From contig NZ_LN929908.1 of NCBI RefSeq assembly GCF_001494595.1, positions 1-64,000 of the forward strand: a stretch of 64,000 bases of DNA, read 5' to 3'. This DNA comes from Mycobacterium sp. M26. Its GTDB lineage: Bacteria > Actinomycetota > Actinomycetes > Mycobacteriales > Mycobacteriaceae. A program made the translations under genes and the position numbers. Of this stretch, positions 1 to 9,671 are shown piece after piece. Under the pieces are notes generated by a model. That model searched no databases. It saw nothing but the letters and a program-made list of their open reading frames with translations, and was not told the DNA's origin. Positions within the stretch are counted from its first letter, which is position 1, and every line of letters starts with the position of its first letter.

Positions 1-397
1 CCCCCAACGCGACAGCCAGACCACCCACCCGACCCACACAGCGGCTATACCCCGCGCGCGAGACTGCCGATGAATGCCGCGAATGATCGGCTGCGCTCAC
101 TGCTGACCCCTGCCACACCGGCACGGCCCCAACACCGCGCTCGTGAACTATGCAAACACACCCGCCACAGCGGGGAGCGCAGGTTTGCGACAAACAGCTG
201 TGCGGTCCCAGAAATCAGCGACTCCCGCGTGGCCGGGCGGCCCGGTCAGCCCATTGAGGTCGAGCGACGCCGCACCACCGCCGAGATCCCCGACAACCAG
301 ACGTACTGCATCACACTTTGCCCACACGGCAAACAACCACACCCCGAAACGACAACACCCCGACCGGAAGACCTGGTCGGGGTGTTGCTCACACGAG
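1..397. other. Left edge without a protein gene
   Basis: No open frame here has a credible start, ribosome site or recognisable product. The only structure I see is the perfect hairpin at 353-387, which serves the tRNA that follows on the minus strand. The rest is C-rich and A-rich sequence of unknown role. Confidence 0.6.
353..387 (-). terminator. Hairpin terminator behind tRNA-Pro
   Basis: A perfect 13-bp inverted repeat (353-365 with 375-387) encloses a 9-base loop. It starts 10 bases beyond the tRNA 3' end on the minus strand. The tail (TCGTTTCGG) is only weakly T-rich, which is common for mycobacterial terminators. Confidence 0.8.
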
Positions 398-471
<74 letters not shown>

Positions 472-635
472 CGTGAAGCCACGACAGCGTATCGCACCGG
501 CACCGCGGGAAGCCAAACGGCTCGTCAGGACACCGCAGGCAGGGAATCGCGCGGCGCGGGAAGGATCTGGCTTGTCGGTGGCGTTGTGCAGACTAACGGC
601 GCGATCACAACGCCGGCAGGCGAAAGGTGGAGCGG

Positions 636-806
636 ATGATGACCGCTTTGGGTGCCGTGGTGTACGGGGGCTTCTTCCTACTGGCAGCGCTGTGGCTGGT
701 GGTGACGGGCGACTACGACGTCGTCGACGACGCCGGTCAGGACCAGCCGCAGGAGCGTTCGAACTCGGCCAGCACGCCCGCGTGCTCGGTCGGGTCCAGG
801 TTGTGA
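636..806 (+). CDS. Small membrane protein, 56 aa
   Basis: This short frame starts with ATG 6 bases after the purine-rich ribosome site AAAGGTGGAG. Residues 3-24 form one hydrophobic segment ([20 protein letters not shown]), followed by an acidic stretch ([12 protein letters not shown]) and a Ser-rich tail. The last 70 bases lie antisense to the 3' end of cds1, so the tail is constrained by both genes. I do not recognise the family. The ribosome site and helix support a real single-pass membrane peptide, but there is no homology evidence. Confidence 0.5.
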   Translation: MMTALGAVVYGGFFLLAALWLVVTGDYDVVDDAGQDQPQERSNSASTPACSVGSRL

Positions 807-1834
807 GCGGCTAGCCAGTCCGCGTCGTAGTACGTGTCGGCGTAGCGATCACCACTGTCGGCGATCAACGTCACCACCGATCCGCTGGCACCGCTGGCGA
901 CCATCTCGGCCAGCAGGCTGAACGCACCCCACACATTCGTCCCCGTCGACGGCCCCACCCGGCGGCCCAGCACCTTGGATACGTGGTGTGCTGCGGCCAC
1001 CGAGGCGGCGTCGGGGACCACTTCCATCCGATCGACCACCTCGGGCAGGAACGACGGCTCCACCCGCGGGCGCCCGATGCCCTCGATGCGGGAGGACGCT
1101 TCGATGACGATGTCCGGGCGACCCGCCGCGTAGGACGGAAAGAACGCCGAGTTCTCCGGGTCCACGACGCACAGCTTGGTGCGGTGCCGCCGATAGCGGA
1201 TGTAGCGCCCGAGCGTCGCACTGGTGCCGCCGGTGCCGGCGCCCACGACGATCCAGGACGGGATCGGGTGGGTCTCGTCGAGCATCTGCTCATAGATCGA
1301 CTCGGCGATGTTGTTGTTGCCGCGCCAGTCGGTGGCCCGCTCGGCGTTGGTGAACTGATCCAGGTAGTGCCCGCCGGTCTCGTGGGCGATCCGCTGCGCC
1401 TCGGTGTACACCTCACTGGAGTGATCCACGAAATGGCAACGGCCACCTTGTGATTCGATCAGTGCAGTCTTGGCTGGGCTGGTCGAGGCCGGCATCACCG
1501 CCACGAACGGCAAGCCGAGCAGCGCGGCGAAGTAGGCCTCCGACACCGCAGTCGATCCCGAGGATGCCTCGACCACGGTGGTGTGTTCGCCGATCCAGCC
1601 GTTGCACAGGCCGTAGAGGAACAGCGAGCGGGCCAGCCTGTGCTTGAGGCTGCCGGTGATGTGGGTGGACTCGTCCTTCAGATACAGCTGGACATCCACC
1701 CGGTCGCACCATGACGACGGCAGCGGGTAGCGCAGCAGATGGGTGTCGGCACTACGGCGTGCGTCAGCCTCGATCAACCGGATCGCATCGTTCACCCAGC
1801 TTCGGGGCTGGCTGTGGACGGCGACTTTGCTCAT
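737..1834 (-). CDS. cds1: PLP-dependent cysteine desulfhydrase (Cds1 / Rv3684 type)
   Basis: A 365-residue member of the cysteine synthase fold. Known features are visible: the PLP lysine in TGSLKHR, the substrate loop [10 protein letters not shown], and the phosphate-binding glycine loop [12 protein letters not shown]. The M. tuberculosis homologue Rv3684 (Cds1) is reported to break L-cysteine into H2S, pyruvate and ammonia. I chose the ATG opening MSKVAVHS: the 46 upstream in-frame residues are low-complexity and lie inside the preceding gene. That gene ends 13 bases before this start, so the two are probably co-transcribed. A small plus-strand gene overlaps its 3' end. Confidence 0.85.
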   Translation of the reverse strand: MSKVAVHSQPRSWVNDAIRLIEADARRSADTHLLRYPLPSSWCDRVDVQLYLKDESTHITGSLKHRLARSLFLYGLCNGWIGEHTTVVEASSGSTAVSEAYFAALLGLPFVAVMPASTSPAKTALIESQGGRCHFVDHSSEVYTEAQRIAHETGGHYLDQFTNAERATDWRGNNNIAESIYEQMLDETHPIPSWIVVGAGTGGTSATLGRYIRYRRHRTKLCVVDPENSAFFPSYAAGRPDIVIEASSRIEGIGRPRVEPSFLPEVVDRMEVVPDAASVAAAHHVSKVLGRRVGPSTGTNVWGAFSLLAEMVASGASGSVVTLIADSGDRYADTYYDADWLAAHNLDPTEHAGVLAEFERSCGWS

Positions 1835-1847
1835 CGCCACAACGCTT

Positions 1848-2804
1848 TCAGCGCACGGAAGCGGTGGGGCTGGAGCGCACCACGTTTCGTGAATCGTCGT
1901 GGCCGCCGGTCGGCGCGGCCACAAGGGTGAGCAGCGTGGCCTCCGGCCGGCAGCAGAACCGGAACGGTGCATACGGCGAGGTGCCGATGCCCGCCGAGAC
2001 GTGTAGTGCGGTGTCAGCGCCCCAGCGCGAGGCGCCCTTGGCGCGGGTGCGATCCAAATCGCAGTTGGTGGCCAGCGCCCCGTAGAACGGCAGGCACAAC
2101 TGACCGCCGTGGGTGTGGCCGGCCATCACCAGCTGATAGCCGTCGGCGGCGAACCGGTCCAGCACGCGGGTGTACGGGGCGTGCGTGACGCCCAGGCTCA
2201 GGTTCGCGATCGGGTTGGGTGCTCCGGCGACGGTGTCGTAGCGGTCGCGCTCCAGATGGGCGTCGTCGACGCCGGCGGCCGCGATCGTCAGACCCGCCAC
2301 CTCGAACTCGCGCCGGTTGTGGGTCAGATCCAGCCAGCCGCGTTCGGTGAACGCCGCGCGCAGGTCCTGCCACGGCAGCGGCTTACCGAGAATCCGATGG
2401 TCGGGATCGGTGATGTACTTCGCCGGGTTCTTCAGCTTCGGGGCGAAGTAGTCGTTGCTGCCGAAGACGAATACCCCGGGGAACGACAGCAGGTCGCCGA
2501 TGGCCTGGACGACCGCGGGCACAGCCTTCGGGTGCGACAGGTTGTCGCCGGTGTTGACCACCAGATCCGGCTCCCAGCGGGCCAGGTCACGCAGCCAGGC
2601 CTGCTTGTGGCGCTGGGTCGGGCGCATGTGGATATCGCTGAGGTGCAGCACCCGCAGCGGTGTGGAGCCGGGGGTGAGCACCGGCATCGTCACCTCGCGC
2701 ACGACGAACGCATTGCGCTCGATCACCGTGGCGTAACCGACCGCGAGTGCGGCCGAACCTGCGGCCACGAGGGCGGAGGTCTTCACTGCTGGAGGCACAG
2801 CCAT
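1848..2804 (-). CDS. Metallophosphoesterase (Rv3683 type)
   Basis: A 318-residue calcineurin-like phosphoesterase. The metal-binding blocks appear in order: [20 protein letters not shown] (in place of the usual GNHD) and GHTHGGQ. An N-terminal hydrophobic helix (residues 9-25) suggests a membrane-anchored or exported enzyme, like the YkuE/UDP-sugar hydrolase group. The substrate is unknown. A TACCCT box sits 7 bases before the ATG, so it may have its own leaderless transcript besides readthrough from ponA2, 74 bases upstream. The length matches the H37Rv protein. Confidence 0.85.
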   Translation of the reverse strand: MAVPPAVKTSALVAAGSAALAVGYATVIERNAFVVREVTMPVLTPGSTPLRVLHLSDIHMRPTQRHKQAWLRDLARWEPDLVVNTGDNLSHPKAVPAVVQAIGDLLSFPGVFVFGSNDYFAPKLKNPAKYITDPDHRILGKPLPWQDLRAAFTERGWLDLTHNRREFEVAGLTIAAAGVDDAHLERDRYDTVAGAPNPIANLSLGVTHAPYTRVLDRFAADGYQLVMAGHTHGGQLCLPFYGALATNCDLDRTRAKGASRWGADTALHVSAGIGTSPYAPFRFCCRPEATLLTLVAAPTGGHDDSRNVVRSSPTASVR

Positions 2805-2878
2805 ACCTGTCAGGGTACTGCCAACAGGCAGCTTCCCAAGGGGCGAGGCGCTGTGAAGATCCCTACGTCAGACACCCG

Positions 2879-5308
2879 TCAGGGTGGCGGCGGCGCCAGC
2901 AGTGGCACGGTGATCGGCGGCAGGCCGGGAATCTCGACCACGGTCACCGCCGGCGGCGGCAGCCCGTCGAGGCCCGGGATCGGCGGCGCACCCGGCGGCG
3001 GTGGCGGCGGCGCCGGCGGGATGCCGTTGCTGGTCTGGATCGTCACGATCGAGCCCGGCACCGTCTGCCCGCCCGGCGAGGTGCCCACCACGGCGCCGGC
3101 CGGTGCCGCGCTGTTGATCGGGGTGGGTTGGTCGGCGACCTGGAACCCGGCGTCCTTGAGCCGCTCGCGGGCACTGTCCACGGTCAAGCCGGCCACGCTG
3201 GGCACCCGGGAGCCCGGCGCCCCGTCGACATAACGCGGATCGGTCGGCGGCAGGACTACGTCGCCGAAGCTCTGGGCGATCGGCATCATCGCCGTGAACC
3301 ACGTCTTGGCAGGCTCGTTGCCGCCGTAGAGGTTGCCGTCCCCGCACTGCCGCAGCGGCCACGAGCAGAGGTCCGACGGGTTGGGGGAGTCGTCATAGAT
3401 GTAGTTGGCCGCCGCGTAGCGGTTGGTGTAGCCCAGGAAGCCCGAGGACCGGTGCGCCTCGGTGGTGCCGGTCTTGCCGGACATCGGCAGGTTCCATCCG
3501 ACCGAACCGGCCGAGCCCGCGGCCGTGCCGCTGACGTCGTCCTTGCTCAGGGCGTTGGACAGGGTGTTGGCCAGGCCTTCGGGCACCACCTGATCGCAGG
3601 TCTCGGTGGTCACGGCCACCTCGTTGCCGTTGCGGTCGTAGAGCTTGTCGATCGGGTTCGGCGGGCACCACACACCCCCGGAGGCGAGGGTGGCCCCGAC
3701 ATTGGACAGCTCCAGGGCGTTGACCTCGATCGGCCCGAGGGTGAACGACCCCAGATTCTGCCGCTTGACGAAATCGGCCAGGCTCTCGTTGGTGTCCGGG
3801 TCATAGGGGCGGGCGGTGCCCGGCTCGGCGTAGGAGCGCAGCCCCAACTTGACCGCCATGTCGACGGTGCGCTGGACACCCACCTGGGAGATCAGCTTGG
3901 CGAACGCGGTGTTGGGAGACTGGGCCAGCGCGTCGGTCACGCTCATCGACCCGCGGTAGTTACCGGCGTTCTGCACACACCACGTGTTCTGGGGGCAACC
4001 TTTGGCCCCGCCGCTGCCTAGGCCCTTGGCCTCGAAGCGCACCGGCGAGTCGAGGTTGGCGCTGGTGCCCAGCCCCATGTCGAGGGCCGCCGCGGTGGTG
4101 AAAATCTTGAAGATCGACCCGGCGCCGTCGCCGACGAGCGAGAAGGGCTGCGGCTGCATGGTCTCGCCGGCCGCGGTGTCCAGCCCGTAGGTGCGGTTGC
4201 TGACCATGGCCACCACCGGATGGGCGGTCTTGCCGGGCAGTACCACGCTCATCACGCTGGCGATGCCCTGGATGTCGGGGGCGGCCAGCGAGTTGACGGC
4301 CTGCTTGGCCGAGTTCTGCACGTCGGGGTCCAGCGTGGTCTTGATCAGGTAGCCGCCCTTGGACAGCTGTTCCTTACTGATGCCGGCGCGCGCCAGATAC
4401 TCCTGCACGTAATCGCAGAAGAAGGCGCGATCACCCGCGGCAATACAGCCGCGCGGCAGTTCGTTGGGCTGCGGCAGGATGCCCAGCGGCTGTTCCTTGG
4501 CGGCGCGCAGCTCGTCGGCCTTATCCGGCAGGTTCTCGATCATGGTGTCCAGCACCAGGTTTCGGCGAGCCAGCGCACCGTCGGGGTTGGTGTAGGGGTT
4601 CAGCGCGCTCGTCGACTGCACCAGGCCGGCCAGCAGGGCGGCCTGCTGCCAGTTCAGATCGGAGGCATCGACACCGAAGTAGGTCTGCGCGGCGTCCTGG
4701 ATACCGAAGGCGCCGTTGCCGAACGACACCAGGTTGAGGTAGCGGGTCAGGATCTCCGGCTTGGTGAACGTCTTGTCCAGCGTGAGCGCCATCCGGATCT
4801 CGCGCAGCTTGCGAGCCGGGGTGGTCTCGATGGCGGCCCGCTTCTCGGCGTCGGTCTGGGCGATGACGAGCAGCTGATAGTTCTTGACGTACTGCTGCTC
4901 GATGGTCGACCCGCCGCGGGTGTCCAGGTCTCCGGAGGCGTACCCGGCCAGGCCGGTCAGGGTGCCCTTCCAGTCGACACCGTTGTGTTCGGCAAATCTC
5001 TTGTCTTCGATCGAGACGATCGCCAGTTTCATGGTGTCGGCGATTTTGTCGCTGGGGACCTCGAAACGGCGCTGGGAGTAGAGCCAGGCGATGGTGTTGC
5101 CCTTGGCGTCGACCATGGTGGTCACCGCGGGCACTTCACCCTCGACGAGTTGGGCCGATCCGTTGGCGACGACGTCGGAGGCCCGGTTGGACACCAGGCC
5201 CAGTCCGCCGACCACGGGAAACAGGAGCGCCGCCAAGATCACGCTGGCCAATAGGCAGCACCAGGCCAGCTTGATGATGGTGGCGCCGGCCGGGGGGCGT
5301 TCCGACAT
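2879..5308 (-). CDS. ponA2: Bifunctional penicillin-binding protein PonA2
   Basis: An 809-residue class A PBP that polymerises lipid II and cross-links peptidoglycan. One signal-anchor helix (residues 11-38) is followed by a GT51 transglycosylase domain with catalytic Glu101 in EDKRFAEHNG. The transpeptidase domain has SxxK at Ser398-Lys401, SPN at 464-466 and KTG at 612-614. A single PASTA domain (about 703-765) precedes a proline-rich tail. The length agrees with M. tuberculosis PonA2. TAGTCT lies 7 bases before the ATG, suggesting a leaderless mRNA. whiB4 is divergent, and two minus-strand genes follow. Confidence 0.95.
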   Translation of the reverse strand: MSERPPAGATIIKLAWCCLLASVILAALLFPVVGGLGLVSNRASDVVANGSAQLVEGEVPAVTTMVDAKGNTIAWLYSQRRFEVPSDKIADTMKLAIVSIEDKRFAEHNGVDWKGTLTGLAGYASGDLDTRGGSTIEQQYVKNYQLLVIAQTDAEKRAAIETTPARKLREIRMALTLDKTFTKPEILTRYLNLVSFGNGAFGIQDAAQTYFGVDASDLNWQQAALLAGLVQSTSALNPYTNPDGALARRNLVLDTMIENLPDKADELRAAKEQPLGILPQPNELPRGCIAAGDRAFFCDYVQEYLARAGISKEQLSKGGYLIKTTLDPDVQNSAKQAVNSLAAPDIQGIASVMSVVLPGKTAHPVVAMVSNRTYGLDTAAGETMQPQPFSLVGDGAGSIFKIFTTAAALDMGLGTSANLDSPVRFEAKGLGSGGAKGCPQNTWCVQNAGNYRGSMSVTDALAQSPNTAFAKLISQVGVQRTVDMAVKLGLRSYAEPGTARPYDPDTNESLADFVKRQNLGSFTLGPIEVNALELSNVGATLASGGVWCPPNPIDKLYDRNGNEVAVTTETCDQVVPEGLANTLSNALSKDDVSGTAAGSAGSVGWNLPMSGKTGTTEAHRSSGFLGYTNRYAAANYIYDDSPNPSDLCSWPLRQCGDGNLYGGNEPAKTWFTAMMPIAQSFGDVVLPPTDPRYVDGAPGSRVPSVAGLTVDSARERLKDAGFQVADQPTPINSAAPAGAVVGTSPGGQTVPGSIVTIQTSNGIPPAPPPPPPGAPPIPGLDGLPPPAVTVVEIPGLPPITVPLLAPPPP

Positions 5309-5612
5309 GGGATACAGACTACTGAGGACCTTCAGGGTCTTGCGGACTGTCCCTGCGCGGGCAATGATGGCGGCGGGGAATTTACGGGGGAGTCAGAAAA
5401 TGGCAGCTCAAGCCAAAATTTGGGCCAGACTGGACGATCGTCCCAAAAAAGCTGTGATCTAACTGTTGCGCAAACGATACCTGACCACCTAACTTAAACA
5501 GACAGTGCGATTCAGGTAACACTCAGGATCGCAATGTGGCGTAGATCGCAGAGCCGTTCTACACCTGAAGAGTGTGCCGCTCACGTAGCGGCCCGGACGA
5601 AGGGGATCGCCG
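5309..5612. other. ponA2-whiB4 divergent intergenic region
   Basis: About 300 bases separate the divergent starts of ponA2 and whiB4. The ponA2 -10-like box (TAGTCT on the minus strand) is at the left edge. On the plus strand a 20-codon frame at 5400-5462 starts with ATG behind GGGGGAG, a good ribosome site, and could be a leader peptide. The AT-rich stretch 5455-5525 probably carries the whiB4 promoter, but I cannot fix its boxes. Confidence 0.4.
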
Positions 5613-5966
5613 GTGTCAGCTACTCGGCCCGCTGCCCGCAGGACCAGCGCAGTTTCGGTACACGGTTCCATCCATGGTGTGGACGGGGAGGCTCGCATCG
5701 CGTGGGTTTCCAAAGCTCTGTGCCGATCGACTGATCCTGACGAGCTTTTCGTCCGCGGTGCCGCTCAGCGCAAGGCAGCGGTGATCTGCCGGCACTGCCC
5801 GGTGATGGCCGAGTGTGGCGCCGACGCCCTGGATAACCGGGTGGAGTTCGGAGTGTGGGGTGGCATGACCGAACGTCAGCGTCGCGCCCTGCTCAAGCAG
5901 CACCCCGAGGTGGTTTCGTGGGCCGAGTTCTTCTCCGCCCAGCGCAAGCACCGCAGCGTTAGCTAA
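5613..5966 (+). CDS. whiB4: WhiB-family iron-sulfur regulator WhiB4
   Basis: A 117-residue Wbl protein. Four cysteines (Cys37, Cys59, Cys62, Cys68) bind a [4Fe-4S] cluster, and the GVWGG turn (residues 80-84) precedes a basic tail. In M. tuberculosis WhiB4 is an oxygen- and redox-responsive DNA-binding regulator, and location and length match it. Translation starts at GTG, 8 bases after AAGGGG. It diverges from ponA2 and converges on the ATPase pair. A small GC hairpin (5981-5993) followed by AAATTTT could end its transcript. Confidence 0.92.
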   Translation: MSATRPAARRTSAVSVHGSIHGVDGEARIAWVSKALCRSTDPDELFVRGAAQRKAAVICRHCPVMAECGADALDNRVEFGVWGGMTERQRRALLKQHPEVVSWAEFFSAQRKHRSVS

Positions 5967-6026
5967 CTCGACGCTGACGCGGGGCTGCGCCCCAAGCAAA
6001 TTTTCGTTCTCGTCAGCTACTGACGG

Positions 6027-7154
6027 TTAATCCGTCTCGCCCGTGATCTGATCGGCGATCGCCTGCAGCGCATCAAGATCCGAGACATCGAAGGGCAGCG
6101 ACGGCACCCCGATCCACGGCACGTGCGGGTTCGCCCCGGTGAAGCGCGACAGCAGCCGGATCTCCCGCTTGGCGGTCTGCGCCCGGTCGGCGTGAATCTC
6201 CAGCACCGCCGCGGCCAACTGATCCCCGTTGGTGCCGGCCTTCAACTCCTCGGCGCCGTCGATGGCGCGTTCCACGGTCAGCGAGGACAGCGTCGGGTGC
6301 GTCCGGTTGAGGATGAGCCCGGCCAGCGGCATGGACTCCTCCGACAGGCGGTCGACGAAGAACGAGGCTTCCCGCAGCGCATCCGGTTCGGCGGCCGAGA
6401 CCACCACGAACTGGGTGCCGCGCCGCTTGAGCAGCTCGTAGGTGCGGTCGGCCTTCTCCCGGAAGCCGCCGAACGTGGAGTCCAGAGACTGCACGAACGC
6501 CGAGGCATCCGAGAGCATCTGGGAGCCCAGGATCGTCGACATCGCCTTCATCGCCAGACCGACGACGCCGGTCACCAGGCGCCCGATGCCCTTGCCGGGG
6601 GCCAGCAGCATCCGCCACAACCGGCCGTCCATGAAGCTGCCCAGCCGTTTGGGCGCATCCAGGAAGTCCAGCGCGTTGCGCGACGGCGGGGTGTCGACCA
6701 CCACCAGATCCCAGCGGTCCTGGCCCAGCAGCTGGCCGAGCTTCTCCATCGCCATGTATTCCTGCGTGCCGGCCAGCGAGGTCGCGACGGTCTGATAGAA
6801 CTGGTTGTCCAGAATCGCTTGTGCGCGTTCAGGTCCCGAGTGTTCGATCACCATGTCGTCGAACGTGCGGCGCATGTCGAGCATCATCGCGTGCAGCTCG
6901 CCGGTCACCTCGGGGGCCAGCGGCACCCGCTGCGGTTCATTACCCAGCTCGCGGATCCCCAGGGCCTGCGCCAGCCGCTTGGCCGGGTCGATGGTGAGCA
7001 CCACCACGGTGCGGCCGTATTCGGCGGCGCGGACCGCCATCGCCGCCGCGGTGGTGGTCTTACCGACGCCACCGGCGCCGCAGCACACCACGACGCGGTT
7101 GGACTTGTCGGTCAGGATCGACTTCATGTCGAGGGCTGCAGGTGCGCCACTCAT
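6027..7154 (-). CDS. ArsA/Get3-like anion-transport ATPase (Rv3680 type)
   Basis: A 375-residue deviant-Walker ATPase with P-loop GAGGVGKTT near residue 25 and switch motifs TIDPAKRL and DTPPSRNAL. It is related to ArsA and Get3. Its start codon directly abuts the stop of the partner ATPase, so the two should be made together and probably act as a heterodimer. There are no arsenite-type cysteine ligands and no ArsB nearby, so arsenic export is unlikely. The H37Rv pair Rv3679/Rv3680 has been discussed as Get3-like. The exact client is not shown by the sequence. Confidence 0.85.
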   Translation of the reverse strand: MSGAPAALDMKSILTDKSNRVVVCCGAGGVGKTTTAAAMAVRAAEYGRTVVVLTIDPAKRLAQALGIRELGNEPQRVPLAPEVTGELHAMMLDMRRTFDDMVIEHSGPERAQAILDNQFYQTVATSLAGTQEYMAMEKLGQLLGQDRWDLVVVDTPPSRNALDFLDAPKRLGSFMDGRLWRMLLAPGKGIGRLVTGVVGLAMKAMSTILGSQMLSDASAFVQSLDSTFGGFREKADRTYELLKRRGTQFVVVSAAEPDALREASFFVDRLSEESMPLAGLILNRTHPTLSSLTVERAIDGAEELKAGTNGDQLAAAVLEIHADRAQTAKREIRLLSRFTGANPHVPWIGVPSLPFDVSDLDALQAIADQITGETD

Positions 7155-8174
7155 TTACCGCACTCCTTGCTGCGCAAGCGTTTCCGCCAATTCGTACAGG
7201 CTGCCCAGGTCCACGCCGTCGGCGATGGTCGGCAGTTCCAGCCGCGGCACCTTCAACCGGTCGAGCTGTTCGGCGCTCTCCGAGCGGGCCCGGATCCGGG
7301 TCGCATGCTCGATGGTCTCGGTGAGCAGCCCGGCGAAGTCGGCGTCATCCAGGGTGATCCCGACCTTCTCCAGCCCGGCGCGCACCGCGTCGGCGTCGAT
7401 ATCGCCCTCGGCGGCCTTGGCCAGGTCCGCGGGCGGCAGGAACGGCGGGATGTTCCGGTTGACGATCACGCTGCCGATCGGCAGGTCGAGTTCTTCGAGT
7501 TCCTCGATGGCCTCGATGGTCTCCTGGATCGGCAGCGCCTCCAGCAGGGTGACGAGGTGGATCGCGGTCTGCTCGGAGTGCAGCAGCTTCACTACCCCGT
7601 CGGCCTGGGAGTGCACCGGGCCGCCCTTGGCCAGATCCGAGACCGCCTTGGTGACGTCGAGGAACCGTGCGATCCGCCCGGTCGGCGGAGAGTCGACCAC
7701 GATCGCGTCGTACACCGGCTTCTTATTGCGGTCCAGCCGGACCACCGACTCCTTGATCTTGCCGGTGAGCAGCACGTCACGCAGACCCGGCGCGATGGTG
7801 GTGGCGAACTCGATGGCCCCGATCCGGCGCATCGCCCGGCCCGCGATGCCCAGGTTGTAGAACATGTCGAGGTACTCCAGGAACGCCGCCTCGATGTCGA
7901 TGGCCAGGGCGTTCACATGTCCGCCGCCGTCGGCGGTGGCGATCTTGGACTCCTCGTAGGGCAGCGGCGGCACGTCGAAGAGCTGCGCAATACCTTGCCG
8001 CCCTTCGACTTCCACGAGCAGCACCCGCCGGCCGCCGGCGGCCAGCGTCAACGCCAGGGCGGCGGCGACGGTGGTCTTGCCGGTGCCGCCCTTACCCGTC
8101 ACGAAGTGCAGCCGCGCTTTGCTAAGGCGGGAAGGCCAGCCGACGGCATTGCCGTCGCTCGAAGTGGTCGCCAT
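7155..8174 (-). CDS. ArsA/Get3-like anion-transport ATPase (Rv3679 type)
   Basis: A 339-residue partner ATPase with P-loop GKGGTGKTT near residue 27 and the switch motif DSPPTGRIA. It is the first gene of the pair, and its TAA is immediately followed by the ATG of the second. TAGCAT lies 6 bases before the ATG on the minus strand, fitting a leaderless transcript. The upstream intergenic region (8175-8242) is shared with the divergent small DUF4177 gene. Confidence 0.85.
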   Translation of the reverse strand: MATTSSDGNAVGWPSRLSKARLHFVTGKGGTGKTTVAAALALTLAAGGRRVLLVEVEGRQGIAQLFDVPPLPYEESKIATADGGGHVNALAIDIEAAFLEYLDMFYNLGIAGRAMRRIGAIEFATTIAPGLRDVLLTGKIKESVVRLDRNKKPVYDAIVVDSPPTGRIARFLDVTKAVSDLAKGGPVHSQADGVVKLLHSEQTAIHLVTLLEALPIQETIEAIEELEELDLPIGSVIVNRNIPPFLPPADLAKAAEGDIDADAVRAGLEKVGITLDDADFAGLLTETIEHATRIRARSESAEQLDRLKVPRLELPTIADGVDLGSLYELAETLAQQGVR

Positions 8175-8242
8175 CAGTGCATGCTAGCCAAGGCCATCCC
8201 GGGCCCCTCAGCGATTGCCGTGTTCAGCGATAGGCTTCGGCC

Positions 8243-8404
8243 ATGAGCGAACTGACGACATGGGAATACGCCACCGTGCCCCTGCTGACCCACGCGACCA
8301 AACAGATCCTCGACCAGTGGGGCGCCGACGGCTGGGAACTGGTGGCCGTGCTGCCCGGTCCGACCGGCGAACAGCACGTCGCCTACCTCAAGCGGCCGAA
8401 GTGA
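8243..8404 (+). CDS. DUF4177-family small protein, 53 aa
   Basis: A short protein beginning MSELTTWEYATVPLL and ending AYLKRPK. The pattern WEYATVPL...L..WG..GWELV is typical of DUF4177. Its function is unknown. TAGGCT lies exactly 6 bases before the ATG, so translation probably starts at the transcript's 5' end. The TGA overlaps the GTG of the RidA-family gene in a GTGA, so translation of the two is coupled. Its position matches the small gene annotated next to Rv3678c in H37Rv. Confidence 0.85.
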   Translation: MSELTTWEYATVPLLTHATKQILDQWGADGWELVAVLPGPTGEQHVAYLKRPK

Positions 8405-8856
8405 CGACCTCCCAGCGGCTCGCCGAGCTGGGCATCACCCTGCCGACCGTCGTCAAGCCGCTCGCGGCTTACGTCCCGGCCGTGCGCACCGGCAACCTCG
8501 TCTACACCGCAGGCCAGTTGCCGCTGGAAGCCGGCCAGCTGACCGACACCGGCAAGGTCGGCGCCGAGGTCAGCCCCGAGCAGGCCAAGGCCGCCGCCCG
8601 GATCTGCGCGTTGAACGCGCTGGCCGCCATCGACGCACTGGTGGGCCTCGACAACGTCGTCAAGGTGGTCAAGGTGGTCGGGTTCGTGGCCTCCGCGCCC
8701 GGCTTCAGCGGCCAGCCCGGCGTCATCAACGGCGCCTCGGAGTTCCTCGGCGAAGTGTTCGGCGAGGCCGGCGCGCACGCCCGCTCCGCCGTCGGCGTCT
8801 CCGAGCTTCCGCTGGACGCCCCGGTGGAGGTGGAGCTCATCGTGGAGGTGGGGTGA
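8401..8856 (+). CDS. RidA/YjgF-family protein (Rv3678c type)
   Basis: A 151-residue single-domain protein of the YjgF/YER057c/UK114 family. RidA members hydrolyse reactive enamine/imine intermediates released by PLP enzymes. Family features include YVPAVRTGNLVYTAGQLP near the start and the conserved C-terminal strand. I chose the GTG in the GTGA overlap with the preceding gene, which gives the same length as the H37Rv homologue. The next gene also overlaps by GTGA, so 8243-9623 is one tightly coupled operon. Confidence 0.88.
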   Translation: MTTSQRLAELGITLPTVVKPLAAYVPAVRTGNLVYTAGQLPLEAGQLTDTGKVGAEVSPEQAKAAARICALNALAAIDALVGLDNVVKVVKVVGFVASAPGFSGQPGVINGASEFLGEVFGEAGAHARSAVGVSELPLDAPVEVELIVEVG

Positions 8857-9623
8857 CCCACCCCGCCTACGGCGTCCTGAGGCCGGTGACCGACACCGCC
8901 TCGGTGCTGCTGTGCAACAACCCCAACGTCATGACGTTGGAGGGCACCAACACCTGGGTGCTACGCGGGCCAGGCAGCGACGAGATGGTGGTGGTGGATC
9001 CCGGCCCCGACGACGACGAGCACCTGGCCAAGCTCGCCGACCTCGGCCCGATCCCGCTGGTCCTGATCAGCCACAAGCATGACGATCACACCGGCGGGAT
9101 CGACAAGATCCGCGACGCCACCGGAGCCACCGTGCGCGCGGTCGGCAGCGGATTCCTGCGCGGCCTGGGCGGGCCGCTGACCGACGGTGAGGTGATCGAC
9201 GCCGCCGGGCTGAAGATCACTGTGATGGCCACCCCCGGGCACACCGCCGACTCGCTGTCGTTCCTGGTGGACGGTGCGGTGCTGACCGCCGACACGGTGC
9301 TCGGCCGCGGCACCACCGTGATCGACGACGAAGACGGCAGCCTCACCGACTACCTGGAGTCGCTGCGCCGGCTGCAGGGCCTGGGATCACTGCGGGTGCT
9401 GCCCGGGCATGGCCCCGAACTCGACGACCTCGCCGCCGTCACCACCATGTACCTGGCCCACCGCGAGGAACGGCTGGATCAGGTCCGGGCGGCGCTACGT
9501 GCGCTCGGCGAGGATGCGACGGCACGCCAAGTCGTCGAGCACGTCTATACCGACGTCGACGAGAAACTGTGGGACGCCGCGGAGAAGTCCGTGCGCGCCC
9601 AGCTGGACTACCTCAGAGCGTGA
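8853..9623 (+). CDS. Metallo-beta-lactamase-fold hydrolase (Rv3677c type)
   Basis: A 256-residue metallo-beta-lactamase-fold enzyme with the metal motif SHKHDDHTGG, further ligands in TPGHTADS and TADTVLG, and PGHGPE near the C-terminal half. The layout resembles the LACTB2/glyoxalase II-like group, which includes endoribonucleases and thioester hydrolases. The substrate cannot be read from the sequence. Its GTG start overlaps the stop of the RidA gene, and a bidirectional hairpin separates it from convergent crp. Confidence 0.85.
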   Translation: MTHPAYGVLRPVTDTASVLLCNNPNVMTLEGTNTWVLRGPGSDEMVVVDPGPDDDEHLAKLADLGPIPLVLISHKHDDHTGGIDKIRDATGATVRAVGSGFLRGLGGPLTDGEVIDAAGLKITVMATPGHTADSLSFLVDGAVLTADTVLGRGTTVIDDEDGSLTDYLESLRRLQGLGSLRVLPGHGPELDDLAAVTTMYLAHREERLDQVRAALRALGEDATARQVVEHVYTDVDEKLWDAAEKSVRAQLDYLRA

Positions 9624-9624
9624 T

Positions 9625-9667
9625 TTCGGCGCGCTTTTCGTCGCTCAGCGACGTTAACCGCGCCGAA
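9625..9667. terminator. Bidirectional hairpin between convergent genes
   Basis: The outer arms TTCGGCGCG (9625-9633) and CGCGCCGAA (9659-9667) enclose a second perfect stem, CGTCGCT/AGCGACG. It lies exactly between the stop codons of the plus-strand hydrolase and minus-strand crp, so it can end both transcripts. Confidence 0.75.
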
Positions 9668-9671
9668 GTCG

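Noticed and set aside
6027..8174. Arsenic resistance from the ArsA-like pair
   Set aside because: There is no ArsB, ArsC or ArsR nearby and no metal-binding cysteine cluster. The pair is a conserved mycobacterial Get3-like module.
6123..8246. A 707-codon plus-strand frame across both ATPase genes
   Set aside because: It is the shadow of two clear P-loop ATPases and has no domain or ribosome site.
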